Position numbers and translations under genes: made by a program. From positions 1,240,001 through 1,304,000 of the forward strand of contig JAIOWQ010000002.1 in the NCBI GenBank assembly GCA_020975405.1: a stretch of DNA of 64,000 nucleotides, given 5' to 3'. The notes beneath the pieces were generated by a model, which saw only the letters and a program-made list of their open reading frames with translations, was not told where the DNA came from and did no database searches. This document shows, in pieces, positions 1 through 8,925 of this stretch (position 1 is its first letter; each line of letters starts with the position of its first letter). Source of the DNA: Keithomyces neogunnii (Eukaryota; Ascomycota; Sordariomycetes; Hypocreales; Clavicipitaceae).

Positions 1-1
1 A

Positions 2-1280
2 AAGCAGGGGGGGAAAGAGGCCATTGAAGGAACTTGCAGGAGCACTCTCCAAGAAGTGGTAAAACGTCTAGACGAATTGACGAAACGCTTGTTCCCTGAG
101 ACGTCTCTCAATTCCCCATTCCAATTCAGACTTTGCAAACCTTTTCAGGGGCCGATGACACCGACTGTGGGGGTCGATACCAGCGCAACACATCAGCAGT
201 GCGTATCTATCCAAACTCCATAAATATTCAACAAGGTGGTGTTCTCCCCAAGCAAAAAAACTGATTGCAATGCAGTGTAATGTCGGCGAAACTGTTCTTC
301 AAAACCGCCGAAGCTTTCTATCAAAGCAACATCAAAGATATACCATTTACGGCGACCAATCGGATACGCATCGCAGTGCTGGACACGGGCGTGGATACGA
401 CGAGCACATTTTGGAGGGGCAAAGCTCATTCAAGGAAAACAAGGGACAGCCCCATAAAAGAAACCAGGAATTTCGTCGGGGACTCGGCAAATGACGAGTT
501 TGGCCACGGCACAAATGTGGCAGCCATCATCTCGAGAATTGCCCCCGAGGCGGACCTCTATATCGCAAAGATATCGTGCGATAGGGAGATCGATGGAACG
601 CAACAGATTATCGACGTGAGGGTCCTCAATCTCCTCAGCCTCTGCGCTCAGTTAAAAGACTAACAAGAAATTAGGCAATCGATTGGGCTGTTAAACATCG
701 TGTTCATGTAATTAACATGTCTTTCTACCTCACCGGAAAGGCGGAGAATGAGCAAGTGCGCATGAAAATTGAAGCGGCCGCGTCCGATGGTGTGATCTTT
801 GTCGCCGCCGCCTCTAAAGATGGCAACGAAGCGTCCCGGGAGTTCCCAGCCAATCTCGAGCAGGTCATATGCGTCCACGCCGTTGACGGGAATGGAGGCA
901 CGAGCACGTCGAACCCGCCTCCACAGCCGCACGCCAGGAATTATGGCTGCCTAGGGGTAGCAGTCGAATCCATATGGGAAGATGAGGCCGTCTATCTAGA
1001 AGGCACCTCATACGCAACTCCAGTGGTGGCCGGAATGATAGCGAACGTTCTCAGGTTAGTATATCATGCTTGGGATGAAGGTCTGGCCGTGGAGTACTAC
1101 AATGAAGCCTTCAGCAGCAGAGGCATGTCCAACATTCTGGATACGATGGCGGAGCCCACGACTGGTGGGTATGATTATATTCTGCCCAAGTGGAAGATGT
1201 GGAGCGATTCAGACAACATGGGGGACGTTGTGACCAAGATCAAAGAGGCGCTGCATGAGGGTGTTCAGTGTTCACGGTGA
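2..1280 (+). CDS. Subtilisin-like (S8) serine protease, C-terminal part, cut by the window edge
   Basis: The 5' end lies outside the window. Three exons fit: 2-198, 276-615 and 675-1280; introns 199-275 (GTGCGT...AATGCAG) and 616-674 (GTGAGG...ATTAG) keep the frame, so the apparent break near 660 is an intron. The catalytic triad is visible in S8 order: Asp in VLDTGVD (about 370-390), His in FGHGTNVAA (about 500-525), Ser in EGTSYATPVVAG (about 1000-1035). A helix read only after splicing (AIDWAV...INMSF) is typical of the subtilisin fold. The position usually holding the oxyanion-hole Asn reads AAASKDG, with Lys. Fungal S8 domains of this kind often sit at the C terminus of larger intracellular proteins, and there is no sign of secretion here, but the N terminus is not seen. 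It converges on the gasdermin-like gene 300 bp away, which suggests that protein as its substrate (inference). The first exon is less certain than the other two. Confidence 0.82.
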
Positions 1281-1580
1281 AGTGTCATGTCACGTGAATC
1301 GCGCCACCTTGGCTAGCGCGGATTCCGCTCCCCTCATTTTCTGCACACGCAGACTTGTTAGTTGATTGATCGCGTTTGCATCTTGAGTCATGAGCATTCT
1401 TGTGAGGATCCCATTATCATCCATACAGACTCCGTGAGCCCCTCTGGCCAACTCTGGCATCATCCCTCGACCCTCCGAGGGATCGGCGTACCACAGACAG
1501 AGGGTATGGATTGAGGACGCGCAAACACACAGCCTAACGAGAGAAGACAAAATAAACAGCTCCTTGCCCATGTGTCCAGC

Positions 1581-2438
1581 TCAAGACTCCGCAGCGAGTT
1601 CCGGGTCCAACTTCGGCATGATCCAGCGTACCTGCTCATTGCCCTCCACCTCGATTTCTACTGTCAGATCGATAGTCTCAGAGACGTCAGAAGGCATCAC
1701 CTCATCGTCCACCACCAGCATTGGCTCGGGTTCACTCTGCGCAGCCGCCCCGTCCTGCATCACCACCCTTGCATTGTGACCTTTGTTCTTGATGACGCCA
1801 TGCTTGTAATACATCTTGCGCACGCGCAAGGCCACGATGAATGGGCTGGACGAGTCCCAGCTCTCGCCCTGGTTGGTGGCCAACTGGGCGCCCGCCACGC
1901 CTTGTACCTGGACGGGGATGTTTGGCAGTGCGATTCCCCCTTCCATCTTGACGCCCTTTTCTGTGGTGCGGCTACTACGCAATGTACAGCCGTGGCCGAT
2001 CTTCAGGCCCGTGACCATGAACACTGGTGACCTGAAGTTGCAGCCTCGCATAAACTTTTGGACGTCGGGTAGCTCCATAGTCTGGGTTAGGTAGCTGTCG
2101 GGTGGGTCGAAAGTCATGGTGATGAGCTCCTGGCACGAGAGCACATCGTCTTTGTCCTTCCTGTAGTAAATATCGGCACCAGCGCCGATGCCTACCATAC
2201 CCATCAACTTGGCGAAGATGCCGAGCTGCCCAGAGATGAGCGTTTTGCGCGAGACCTTGAAGCCCGACTTGGTATCGTCGGGATTCAGCCACGCTTTGGA
2301 TATATTAACGATCTTGGTGCGGTTGATTGGCACGAACTCTGTGAGGTCGTCCAGAACGTGACCCAACTTGATGGGCCCGTCTGGGGGTGGGGCTGTGGTC
2401 CAGTTCGGGGCGGGGATGTACATGTACATGTTGAACAA
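1581..2438 (-). CDS. Fungal gasdermin-like protein (HET-Q1/RCD-1-type candidate)
   Basis: Single-exon gene for 285 aa with no signal peptide. It resembles a family of about 280-aa fungal proteins that I associate with gasdermins, the membrane-pore proteins of regulated cell death. Visible hallmarks are an N-terminal YIPAPNW segment; a hydrophobic glycine-rich stretch at residues 66-90 (GIFAKLMGMVGIGAGAD), as in a membrane-inserting hairpin; the conserved core FRSPVFMVTGLKIGHG at 135-150; and a final strand FIVALRVRKMYY at 200-211. After that comes an acidic tail of about 70 residues rich in E, D and P, which could be the short C-terminal inhibitory segment that a partner protease removes. About 80% of fungal gasdermin genes are reported next to a protease gene, and an S8 protease gene converges here. 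Met1 is used; Met4 and Met6 are alternatives. The assignment rests on recalled family pattern and context, so a different fungal family remains possible. Confidence 0.6.
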   Translation of the reverse strand: MFNMYMYIPAPNWTTAPPPDGPIKLGHVLDDLTEFVPINRTKIVNISKAWLNPDDTKSGFKVSRKTLISGQLGIFAKLMGMVGIGAGADIYYRKDKDDVLSCQELITMTFDPPDSYLTQTMELPDVQKFMRGCNFRSPVFMVTGLKIGHGCTLRSSRTTEKGVKMEGGIALPNIPVQVQGVAGAQLATNQGESWDSSSPFIVALRVRKMYYKHGVIKNKGHNARVVMQDGAAAQSEPEPMLVVDDEVMPSDVSETIDLTVEIEVEGNEQVRWIMPKLDPELAAES

Positions 2439-3780
2439 GTATGCTTTGAATTCAACGAAAAAGAAGAAGAAGAAAAGAGCTCAATGGCCGGGTGCTCTTA
2501 CCAGTCTGCGAGGCGGTAGGCGTGATCTGGAAAGTCCCTGATCGTTGCAAGAATGATGGAGTTTTGATGCTGACAGCAATGCCACGACGGAGGAGTTCAA
2601 ATCAAGGAGGGGACGGGTCTGTCGATCGGGTATTTCGCCCTAAATCGCTGTGGGGGCCAGGCGGGGATTACGTTGGACATTCCACTGTTTGTCAATGGTG
2701 CGCGCTGCATAGAATGAATAATACTGTGTTCAAATACAATGATTTTTCAATCATCGCCCACACCAGGGGCAATTCATCTAAAGTTGCATCCAGGCTTTTC
2801 GGAGCTTTTGAGAGTGAGCCCAGTTAGGAAGAGGAGCAACGGATCTTGGCGGATCTTAGCGGCATCTTTAGCGGCATCTTAGCGGCATCTTAGCGGCATC
2901 TTAGCGGCATGGCCTTGGTAGAGGTTCTTGACGACTAACGAATGCCCAAGTACCTACCTAGGTAGGTAGGTAGCGTCAATTGTATGTTTATTTTTATGTG
3001 TTCCCTCCACGCGGCTGATACATCCAGCAAACACAAACCCCCCCAGCAAGGCAGCGCAATAATTGGCACCGTGTGCGGATATTGCTACATCTCTGGCAGA
3101 TTGCCACGTGGTACGCTCAAATTCAAGGTCCAATTCTTCTGACAGGAAAACCCGCCCATCCAACAGTGCCGGAGATGCACAAACACGCTTCTGTTCAGCT
3201 GCATTTTGTGTCTGCCGGCTTGACGTAAAAGGCACCTTAGGCGTTCGGCGGGGTGGCATTTCCCGTCGAGTCCTTGACCCCACCTATAATTGAAAGTGCT
3301 CGTTCACGGTCGCAGAGGGCAGCGCAGCCCGCGACCCCAACCAAAAATTGACGCCCACCTCTTCGCACCATCACTTTGGAATCACGCTCATCTCGACAGC
3401 ATGGTCCATCGCCTAATCTTTATCAGGCAAAGCGGCGCTTGCCTGAGTTTTGCGTATGAAATGCGGAACGAAGGCGCGAAGATGCAGTTCCGCAGGCTGC
3501 AGCTGCCCGCTTTGCCTATTTAAAATGAATCTAATAGTGAGGCTGACAACTTTTAGAATACTTATCAGCGATTGGTCAGAAATCGAATACTCATCGGCGA
3601 TTAGACGACGAGGAATTTGAGGTACGTACCGAATTAGTGATGCTTTTAGCAGGCGCGTTGTGATGTTACGGAAGGTGGGCGTGGTGTTGCGGAAGGTAGG
3701 CAGCGCCGCAGGCAGGAGCCCCCGGAGGGCCCCCGGAGGGAAAAAACACACAATGCCACTTCATGATCTATGAAAAATAA
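2439..3780. other. Gene-free stretch between gasdermin-like gene and minisatellite
   Basis: No reading frame here shows domain features or plausible codon use. It contains an 11-bp tandem repeat (2841-2913), a short CTAC/GTAG inverted repeat near 2951-2973, and the left copy of the minisatellite-flanking repeat (about 3716-3783). The first few hundred bases presumably include the promoter of the gasdermin-like gene on the minus strand. Confidence 0.6.
2841..2913. repeat. 11-bp tandem repeat (GGCATCTTAGC)n
   Basis: Six to seven consecutive units of about 11 bp: two diverged 10-bp units, one 12-bp unit and three perfect GGCATCTTAGC copies. No coding function is apparent. Confidence 0.85.
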
Positions 3781-4290
3781 ATCTTCAAATTGAGCCTTTC
3801 AAATTGAGCCTCTCGAATCGAGCCCTTTAAATCGAGCCTCTCGAATCGAGCCCTTTAAATCAAGCCTTTCAAATCGAGCCCTTCAAATCGAGTCTCTCGA
3901 ATCAAGCCCTTCAAATCGAGCCTTTCAAATCGAGCCCTTCAAATCGAGCCTCTCGAATCAAGCCCTTCAATCAAGCCCTTCAAATCGAGCCCTTTCAAAT
4001 CGAGCCCTTTCAAATCGAGCCTTTCAAATCGAGCCCTTCAAATCAAGCCTCTCGAATCGAGCCCTTCAAATCGAGCCCTTCAATCGAGCCCTTCAATCGA
4101 GCCCTTCAATCGAGCCCTTTCAAATCGAGCCCTTTCAAATCGAGCCCTTTCAAATCGAGCCCTTTCAAATCGAGCCCTTTCAAATCGAGCCCTTTCAAAT
4201 CGAGCCCTTCAAATCGAGCCTCTCGAATCGAGCCCTTTAAATCAAGCCTTTCAAATCGAGCCCTTCAAATCGAGCCCTTCAAATTGAGCC
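3781..4290. repeat. 14-bp minisatellite (TTCAAATCGAGCCC)n with flanking direct repeats
   Basis: About 35 units of a 12-15 bp motif, consensus TTCAAATCGAGCCC, run uninterrupted. Units vary mostly by TCAAATCGAG, TCGAATCGAG and TCAAATCAAG forms, that is by C/T and G/A exchanges and 1-bp length changes. The array is bracketed by two related blocks of 60-70 bp in the same orientation, at about 3716-3783 and 4289-4365. Each starts with repeated CCCCCGGAGGG, followed by AAAAAACACA and an AT-rich tail. No open frame spans the array. Confidence 0.92.
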
Positions 4291-4446
4291 CCCGGCAGGG
4301 CCCCCGGAGGGCCCCCGGAGGGAAAAAACACATAATACTACTTTATATTTAATAAAAAATCTAAAGTAGCCTGGCTACCGCCGCTTTGCCTGTGCCTAGG
4401 ATACCGACGAAGTCGGCAGCATCCCAGGCTATTTTACATCTACATT

Positions 4447-5265
4447 AGGCCCTCCAGCCTCACGCGCTACCTTGCAACGGCAGACAATTCACCGCCGTGG
4501 GCAGTCACAACTGGTGCAAGCGACGGCACTGGCGAAGCATTCGCCTACGAACTCGCCTCCAGGGGTTGCAAGGTGCTTCTTCACGACCGCAATGCCGCCA
4601 AACTCGACAAGATTGTCGCCGACTTGCAGCAGCTTCATCCAGGGCAGGGGTTCGGCACAATAGTGGCAGATGCGTCGCTCCCCTCGGCCCAAATGCTGCC
4701 CATGATTCAAGAGAGACTACCCGACATCAAGGTCAAAATCCTCATCGGAAACGTCGGCGCCGGCATGCCTGCCATTCGGCCATGAATTCGATACTCTCGA
4801 GAACTACACCGTCCCCGAACCCGTGTCCAACATCAACGCCAACGCCGTCTTCCCCTTGCTCTTCCCGTGTGCCGTCATGCCCAGTCTCATCCTGAACCTT
4901 TGCTCCTTTTCCGCGCTACCCATGCCTTTATTCCCGGCTTGCGCTCCCTCCAAGGCAATCTTGATGACAAGTTCGGCTGAGCTGGCGCTGGAGCAAGTCT
5001 ACAAGGGGTGAGGCATTGAAGTCTTGGGCATGCCGGTTTTGCGGATTACGCCGACGGGGACGCTTGTGCTTCCTTCCAGTCTGCTTGGTCCCCAGTCCCG
5101 GGACCTGGGCTCGCGCGGCGTTGAATAGGGTGGGTTGCGGAAGGCCGATCGTGCTCCCCGTGTCTTCCGCACGCGTTGCAGGTCATGATGCTACAAGCCG
5201 TGCCCCGGTTCATGCAGGCCAATGTCAAGATTGCTGCCACCACGGCGACGATGAAGCTTAGTCCT
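4447..5265 (+). pseudogene. Broken short-chain dehydrogenase (steroid dehydrogenase / 3-ketoacyl-CoA reductase type)
   Basis: Conceptual translation gives an NAD(P)-dependent SDR of the HSD17B12/KAR-like group: a pre-Rossmann segment (RPSSLTRYL), the cofactor loop TTGASDGTGEAF (about 4515-4550), the NVGAG strand (about 4750), and NINANAVFPLL after a frame change near 4780. The active-site YxxxK motif reads CAPSKA, so the catalytic Tyr is replaced by Cys. An in-frame TGA lies at about 5009-5011 and the C-terminal part (RVGCGRPIVLP) is in another frame. The N-terminal membrane segment expected of these reductases is absent, and the sequence begins right after the minisatellite block. At least one frameshift, one nonsense codon and a lost catalytic residue make this a dead gene. 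Confidence 0.8.
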
Positions 5266-8010
5266 CGTACCCGTAAATGACAAGAAGGTGGCTGTGAGAC
5301 TAGACAGCAACAGGCCATTACCCATCTAGAGCAGCAATGCCATCTTCGCCTCAATCACGACGCGATGTCGAATCCAACCCCCAATCCACGCACTTTATAC
5401 AATGCCAGCGATGCAGGCACAGTCAAAGGCACAACAAGATTGAATAGTCTTGGGGGTTCTGGAAAATCTTGCCAGCAGGAGTACTTTGCCGAATGCACAT
5501 GATACTTACTCTTGCTCCCTCATGTGTGGGACAGCTAACCCTAATGCATGCCAAGCTGTACTTATCGGCTGAATTATATGCCAGCCGTACATAAGCGCTA
5601 ATCAAGATGCGCGTTTATCTGATCGGCATGCTGCCTCTAATGTGACGCTGTCAAAGCAGTGACACACTCTGTGCAGCACTTGAACTACCGAGAGATCTGT
5701 CTGTCGTCATGTCGTTTGTTAGTCAAGTCCCCCACTGGCAAAACTACGCTGCCACAGATGCAGTGCCAGGGCGCACCAACCAGGGGTTGGCAGGCTGAGA
5801 TGATTGCTTGGACAACAACATTGAAGCAGAACACGGCGCTAGTTTTCCATGTGGGAGCAGCAAGGTATACAAGGCTACGAAGCCATGATGCACCACGCGA
5901 TGGACAAGGCAAGGCACAAAGACACAAATGAGTCGCAAAGGGTTATCAATAGATCTAACAAGACGATCAGATGTGTGACGATGATGGGGGAGGAAAGACG
6001 CTAGTATGTGAAGGTGTCCGCATTGCAGTGACGTGGCCATGAAGGCCGGGTTTGGGACAGAAAAACATGCACAGGCATATAGTTGCTGTTGCTTCCATCT
6101 GCTACCTATGGCCGCCTCGCCGGAGCAATGCCAACTGTTGAGCCACGGGGAACAGAGCAGGCTGCCTTTCATGTCCACGAGTACAATGATGAGTTCATCG
6201 TGAGCATCCTTCGCGCCAAAGGCTCCAACGAGCCGGCATGGGACCGCTTCGTCGTCAACGACTATTCTTTCCGCCACACGCGCCTGAAACTTTACAAGAT
6301 GACACGTTGGCTCACATTGCATGTGGGGTCCAGGGCAAAAGCCAGACTACATGCTCGCATAAAGGGTGCATCGTGGACTGTTTGTCCTGCACCCAAGCGT
6401 TGAATGCAGCTCAGATGAAGGAGTAATAGTCCCATGCCGGTTCTTGGGATCAAAACATGAATAGGCTAATAACTGGTACGCCGAAGGAATAGACAAAGCT
6501 TGCTGGTCCAATGCCCGCCTCAGGGGTGTCTTGTTGAGATACGAATCATGCAAAGCAGCAGCAAGCGGCTAGACAGCAATAAGTCATGACAAGCTCAGAT
6601 TAGGATCATCACACCTCGGCGGATGGCACAATGGTTGGCAAAGACCCTCGCCGGCGTGCCAGCTCGTAGATGGCTAGCATGACTCATTCTACTGGCATCA
6701 ACAACAGTCTCCCGCACGCCTGCGCTGCTGCATCCACCAGACGAGGGCCGCCTAGCGTCTGGCTTTCAAGCCAACCAGCCCAGAGAGTGCGACGTGCCGC
6801 CGGTACAGTTGGTAATAGACAGAACGGTCTAGTGTCTGTCATGCGAGATGGCATGTTTCAAGATGCTGGAGAAGGCTGCAGCTGCAACCATGGTTGCGCG
6901 GAACGTAAATAGGTGGATTCGGCGCTACTTATTAGGTAGGTAAGCAACCTGAACCTGCCAGGGAAATCATGACGTCAAGTTGCCCGAGCTGGCCCACTTG
7001 GCGAGCAATTTTTAGCGCAGTGGCAGCTTTATTGTCTGGGTGAGTGCCTCCTTACGCACACAACAGTGGCTCAAGAAGGAGATGTTGCCCAATTTTTTCA
7101 GCTGTCCCCTTGCCCGCACGCTTTCCACATCAACGTTTCCTGTTCATTAGGCCTGCAGCGCGCCAGACGGGCGGATGGCGTCATGTTGGGTGTCACGTGC
7201 GCTGGGGCCGCCCTGATCGCACCACAGTTCTAGTGGGCGTTGACCCCTCTAATACCGTGGGACAGTGCCAGTGGAGCCGCCCATCACCGCTCCATACTGA
7301 CTTGGTTGGGCCCTTTTGCCGACTCTGGCATCAGTCATCATCACCCTCGCACCTCTACGGATCGGTACACCACATGTCGCTACCATGCGCAAAAAGGTCG
7401 ACGTGTTGTCGTTCCTTGTGTTGCAAACCCCTTCATTTCCAAGAGCGCCATTTATCGATCGACGCATGATTGCCAGTCTTTGTTTATTGTGATGCGTTCC
7501 TTGCTTGTGAGTGTCAGCTGTTGTCTGGAAAGTTTGGTTCGCGGATATCACTTCATGCTGTTATACGGCAAAGCGGATAAACTATTAATCTATCCGACAT
7601 GGTAGACGGCCATGGGCTCGAATCCGGAATTTGGGACGAATTGGCAGGCAGCCTTTGCTTGGCTGAAACGCGAGGCCCGTCCTGGCATGAACTAAACAAT
7701 GGCAAATAAATCACATCTTCATGCTCTTGGTGCTGGCGGTGGAGACTTGTGGTTTTTTGCTGAACCGTTGACATTCATCCAGCTGAAGGATGTTTCAAGA
7801 CACGTTGATCTCATGGGGGAAAAGATGAGAGGGAAAAAAAAAATGAGCGCGCATCAGCACCTTTCCCTGCCTCGTCCAAGCAGGCCAAAAATGGTATAAA
7901 TATCACGTCTTGGTCCCTTGATGAGCTGCTTGGCTGGAATCTCATCACCACTCAAGTCACTCTTTCAACCACTGCAATTGCATTCTCTTCTTCTTCTTCC
8001 ACCGCTCACC
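5266..8010. other. Gene-poor stretch, 2.7 kb
   Basis: No convincing gene. One open frame at 6083-6403 (+) has a protein-like middle section (residues around EYNDEFIVSILRAKGSN) but no recognisable domain and may be a gene fragment. The last 150 bp form the promoter and leader of the CHAP-protein gene, with a TATA box and a CT-rich leader ending at the ATG. Confidence 0.55.
7895..7902 (+). promoter_or_regulatory. TATA box of the CHAP-protein gene
   Basis: TATAAATA stands 109 bp upstream of the chosen ATG (8011) and is followed by a CT-rich leader (CTCTTCTTCTTCTTCC) that ends just before the start codon, a common layout of well-expressed fungal genes. Confidence 0.6.
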
Positions 8011-8925
8011 ATGAAGCTTACCACTTCCATTGCTACTCTTGCCCTGTTTCAGGCGGCCTCTGTGGCTTTCCCTCTGGAGACCAACGACATCCAGTCCGTC
8101 GAGGACAATCATCCACCATTCGCCTCCCCGGCGGTCACACCGGCATCGCGACCCAGCCCTTTGCACTGCCCATGGCCTGGTGGCAATGTTGAGGATGCTG
8201 TGGATTCGTGCAACGCAGGCGCCAACGTTGGGAACAATTGGAATCCTTCTGGCCCAAATGACGACGCTGGGAATAATTGGAATCCCTCTGGCCCAGATAA
8301 CAACTTTGGGAACAATGGGAATTCTTTTGGCCCAAACAACAACGGACAGAATGGGGACTCTTTTGATCAAGGCGACAACTTTGAGCGTCCCTTGAACAAC
8401 AACGATGAGAATGCCGGGGATTCTTTCGACACGGGCAGCACCACACCCGGCTCCCAACCCCCAAGCAACCCAGACGGCAAACCTCCCAATCCTGGAAATA
8501 CAACTGCAAAAGGGAAAAACGTCCCCGGCCCCAGAGTCGATGACTACCCTTACAAGAACGACTGCAACGGCGTGGACGAGTACAACAATATAAAATGCCA
8601 GTGTACCAGTTTTGTCACGTGGCGTATTGTTAATCGGTTGAACGTCGACTTCGACACCTTTGGTCCCAAGATTTCCGCCTACGGGTGGGATGATATCGCT
8701 CGCGCAGAGGGAATCACGGTGAATGAAACGGCCTTGCCTGGAGCCATTGCGCAGCATGACAATGCTCCAGTCGGACACGTCGCATGGGTGTCGGCTGTCG
8801 AGGACGGCGTGGTCATTCTTGAGGACTACAACGGGCTTGGTGGCCCGCTGAAATACGGAGTAGGGGAAGAGTATGAGGCCAAATACCGATATATTCACTT
8901 CATGGAAGTCAGTCCCCCATCTTAG
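8011..8925 (+). CDS. Secreted CHAP-domain protein (peptidoglycan amidase/endopeptidase-like)
   Basis: Intronless, 304 aa. The Met at 8011 is preferred over the in-frame Met at 7918 because it follows the pyrimidine-rich leader and starts a signal peptide (MKLTTSIATLALFQAASVAF). Residues 65-140 are Asn/Gly-rich with degenerate repeats around GNNWNPSGP, followed by a Pro/Ser/Thr linker. Residues about 178-298 match the CHAP fold (NlpC/P60 superfamily): YPYKNDC...CQCTSFVTWRI with likely nucleophile Cys198, and GHVAWVSAV with likely catalytic His256, then an acidic/Asn position (LEDYNG) and a final YIHF strand. Known CHAP enzymes cut peptidoglycan peptides or amides, so an antibacterial or effector role outside the cell is inferred. 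Such domains are mainly bacterial, so acquisition by transfer is possible. Domain call is strong; substrate unknown. Confidence 0.85.
   Translation: MKLTTSIATLALFQAASVAFPLETNDIQSVEDNHPPFASPAVTPASRPSPLHCPWPGGNVEDAVDSCNAGANVGNNWNPSGPNDDAGNNWNPSGPDNNFGNNGNSFGPNNNGQNGDSFDQGDNFERPLNNNDENAGDSFDTGSTTPGSQPPSNPDGKPPNPGNTTAKGKNVPGPRVDDYPYKNDCNGVDEYNNIKCQCTSFVTWRIVNRLNVDFDTFGPKISAYGWDDIARAEGITVNETALPGAIAQHDNAPVGHVAWVSAVEDGVVILEDYNGLGGPLKYGVGEEYEAKYRYIHFMEVSPPS

Noticed and set aside
620..720. Frameshifted or stop-broken protease
   Set aside because: The stop at 661-663 lies inside a 59-nt intron (616-674) with good GT-AG ends, and splicing restores the conserved AIDWAV helix in frame.
3781..4290. CRISPR-like array
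   Set aside because: The units are contiguous 14-bp tandem copies without spacers, in a eukaryotic genome.
7605..7640. T-arm-like GATTCGAGCC on the minus strand
   Set aside because: The bases on either side cannot form a T-stem and no acceptor partner is found.
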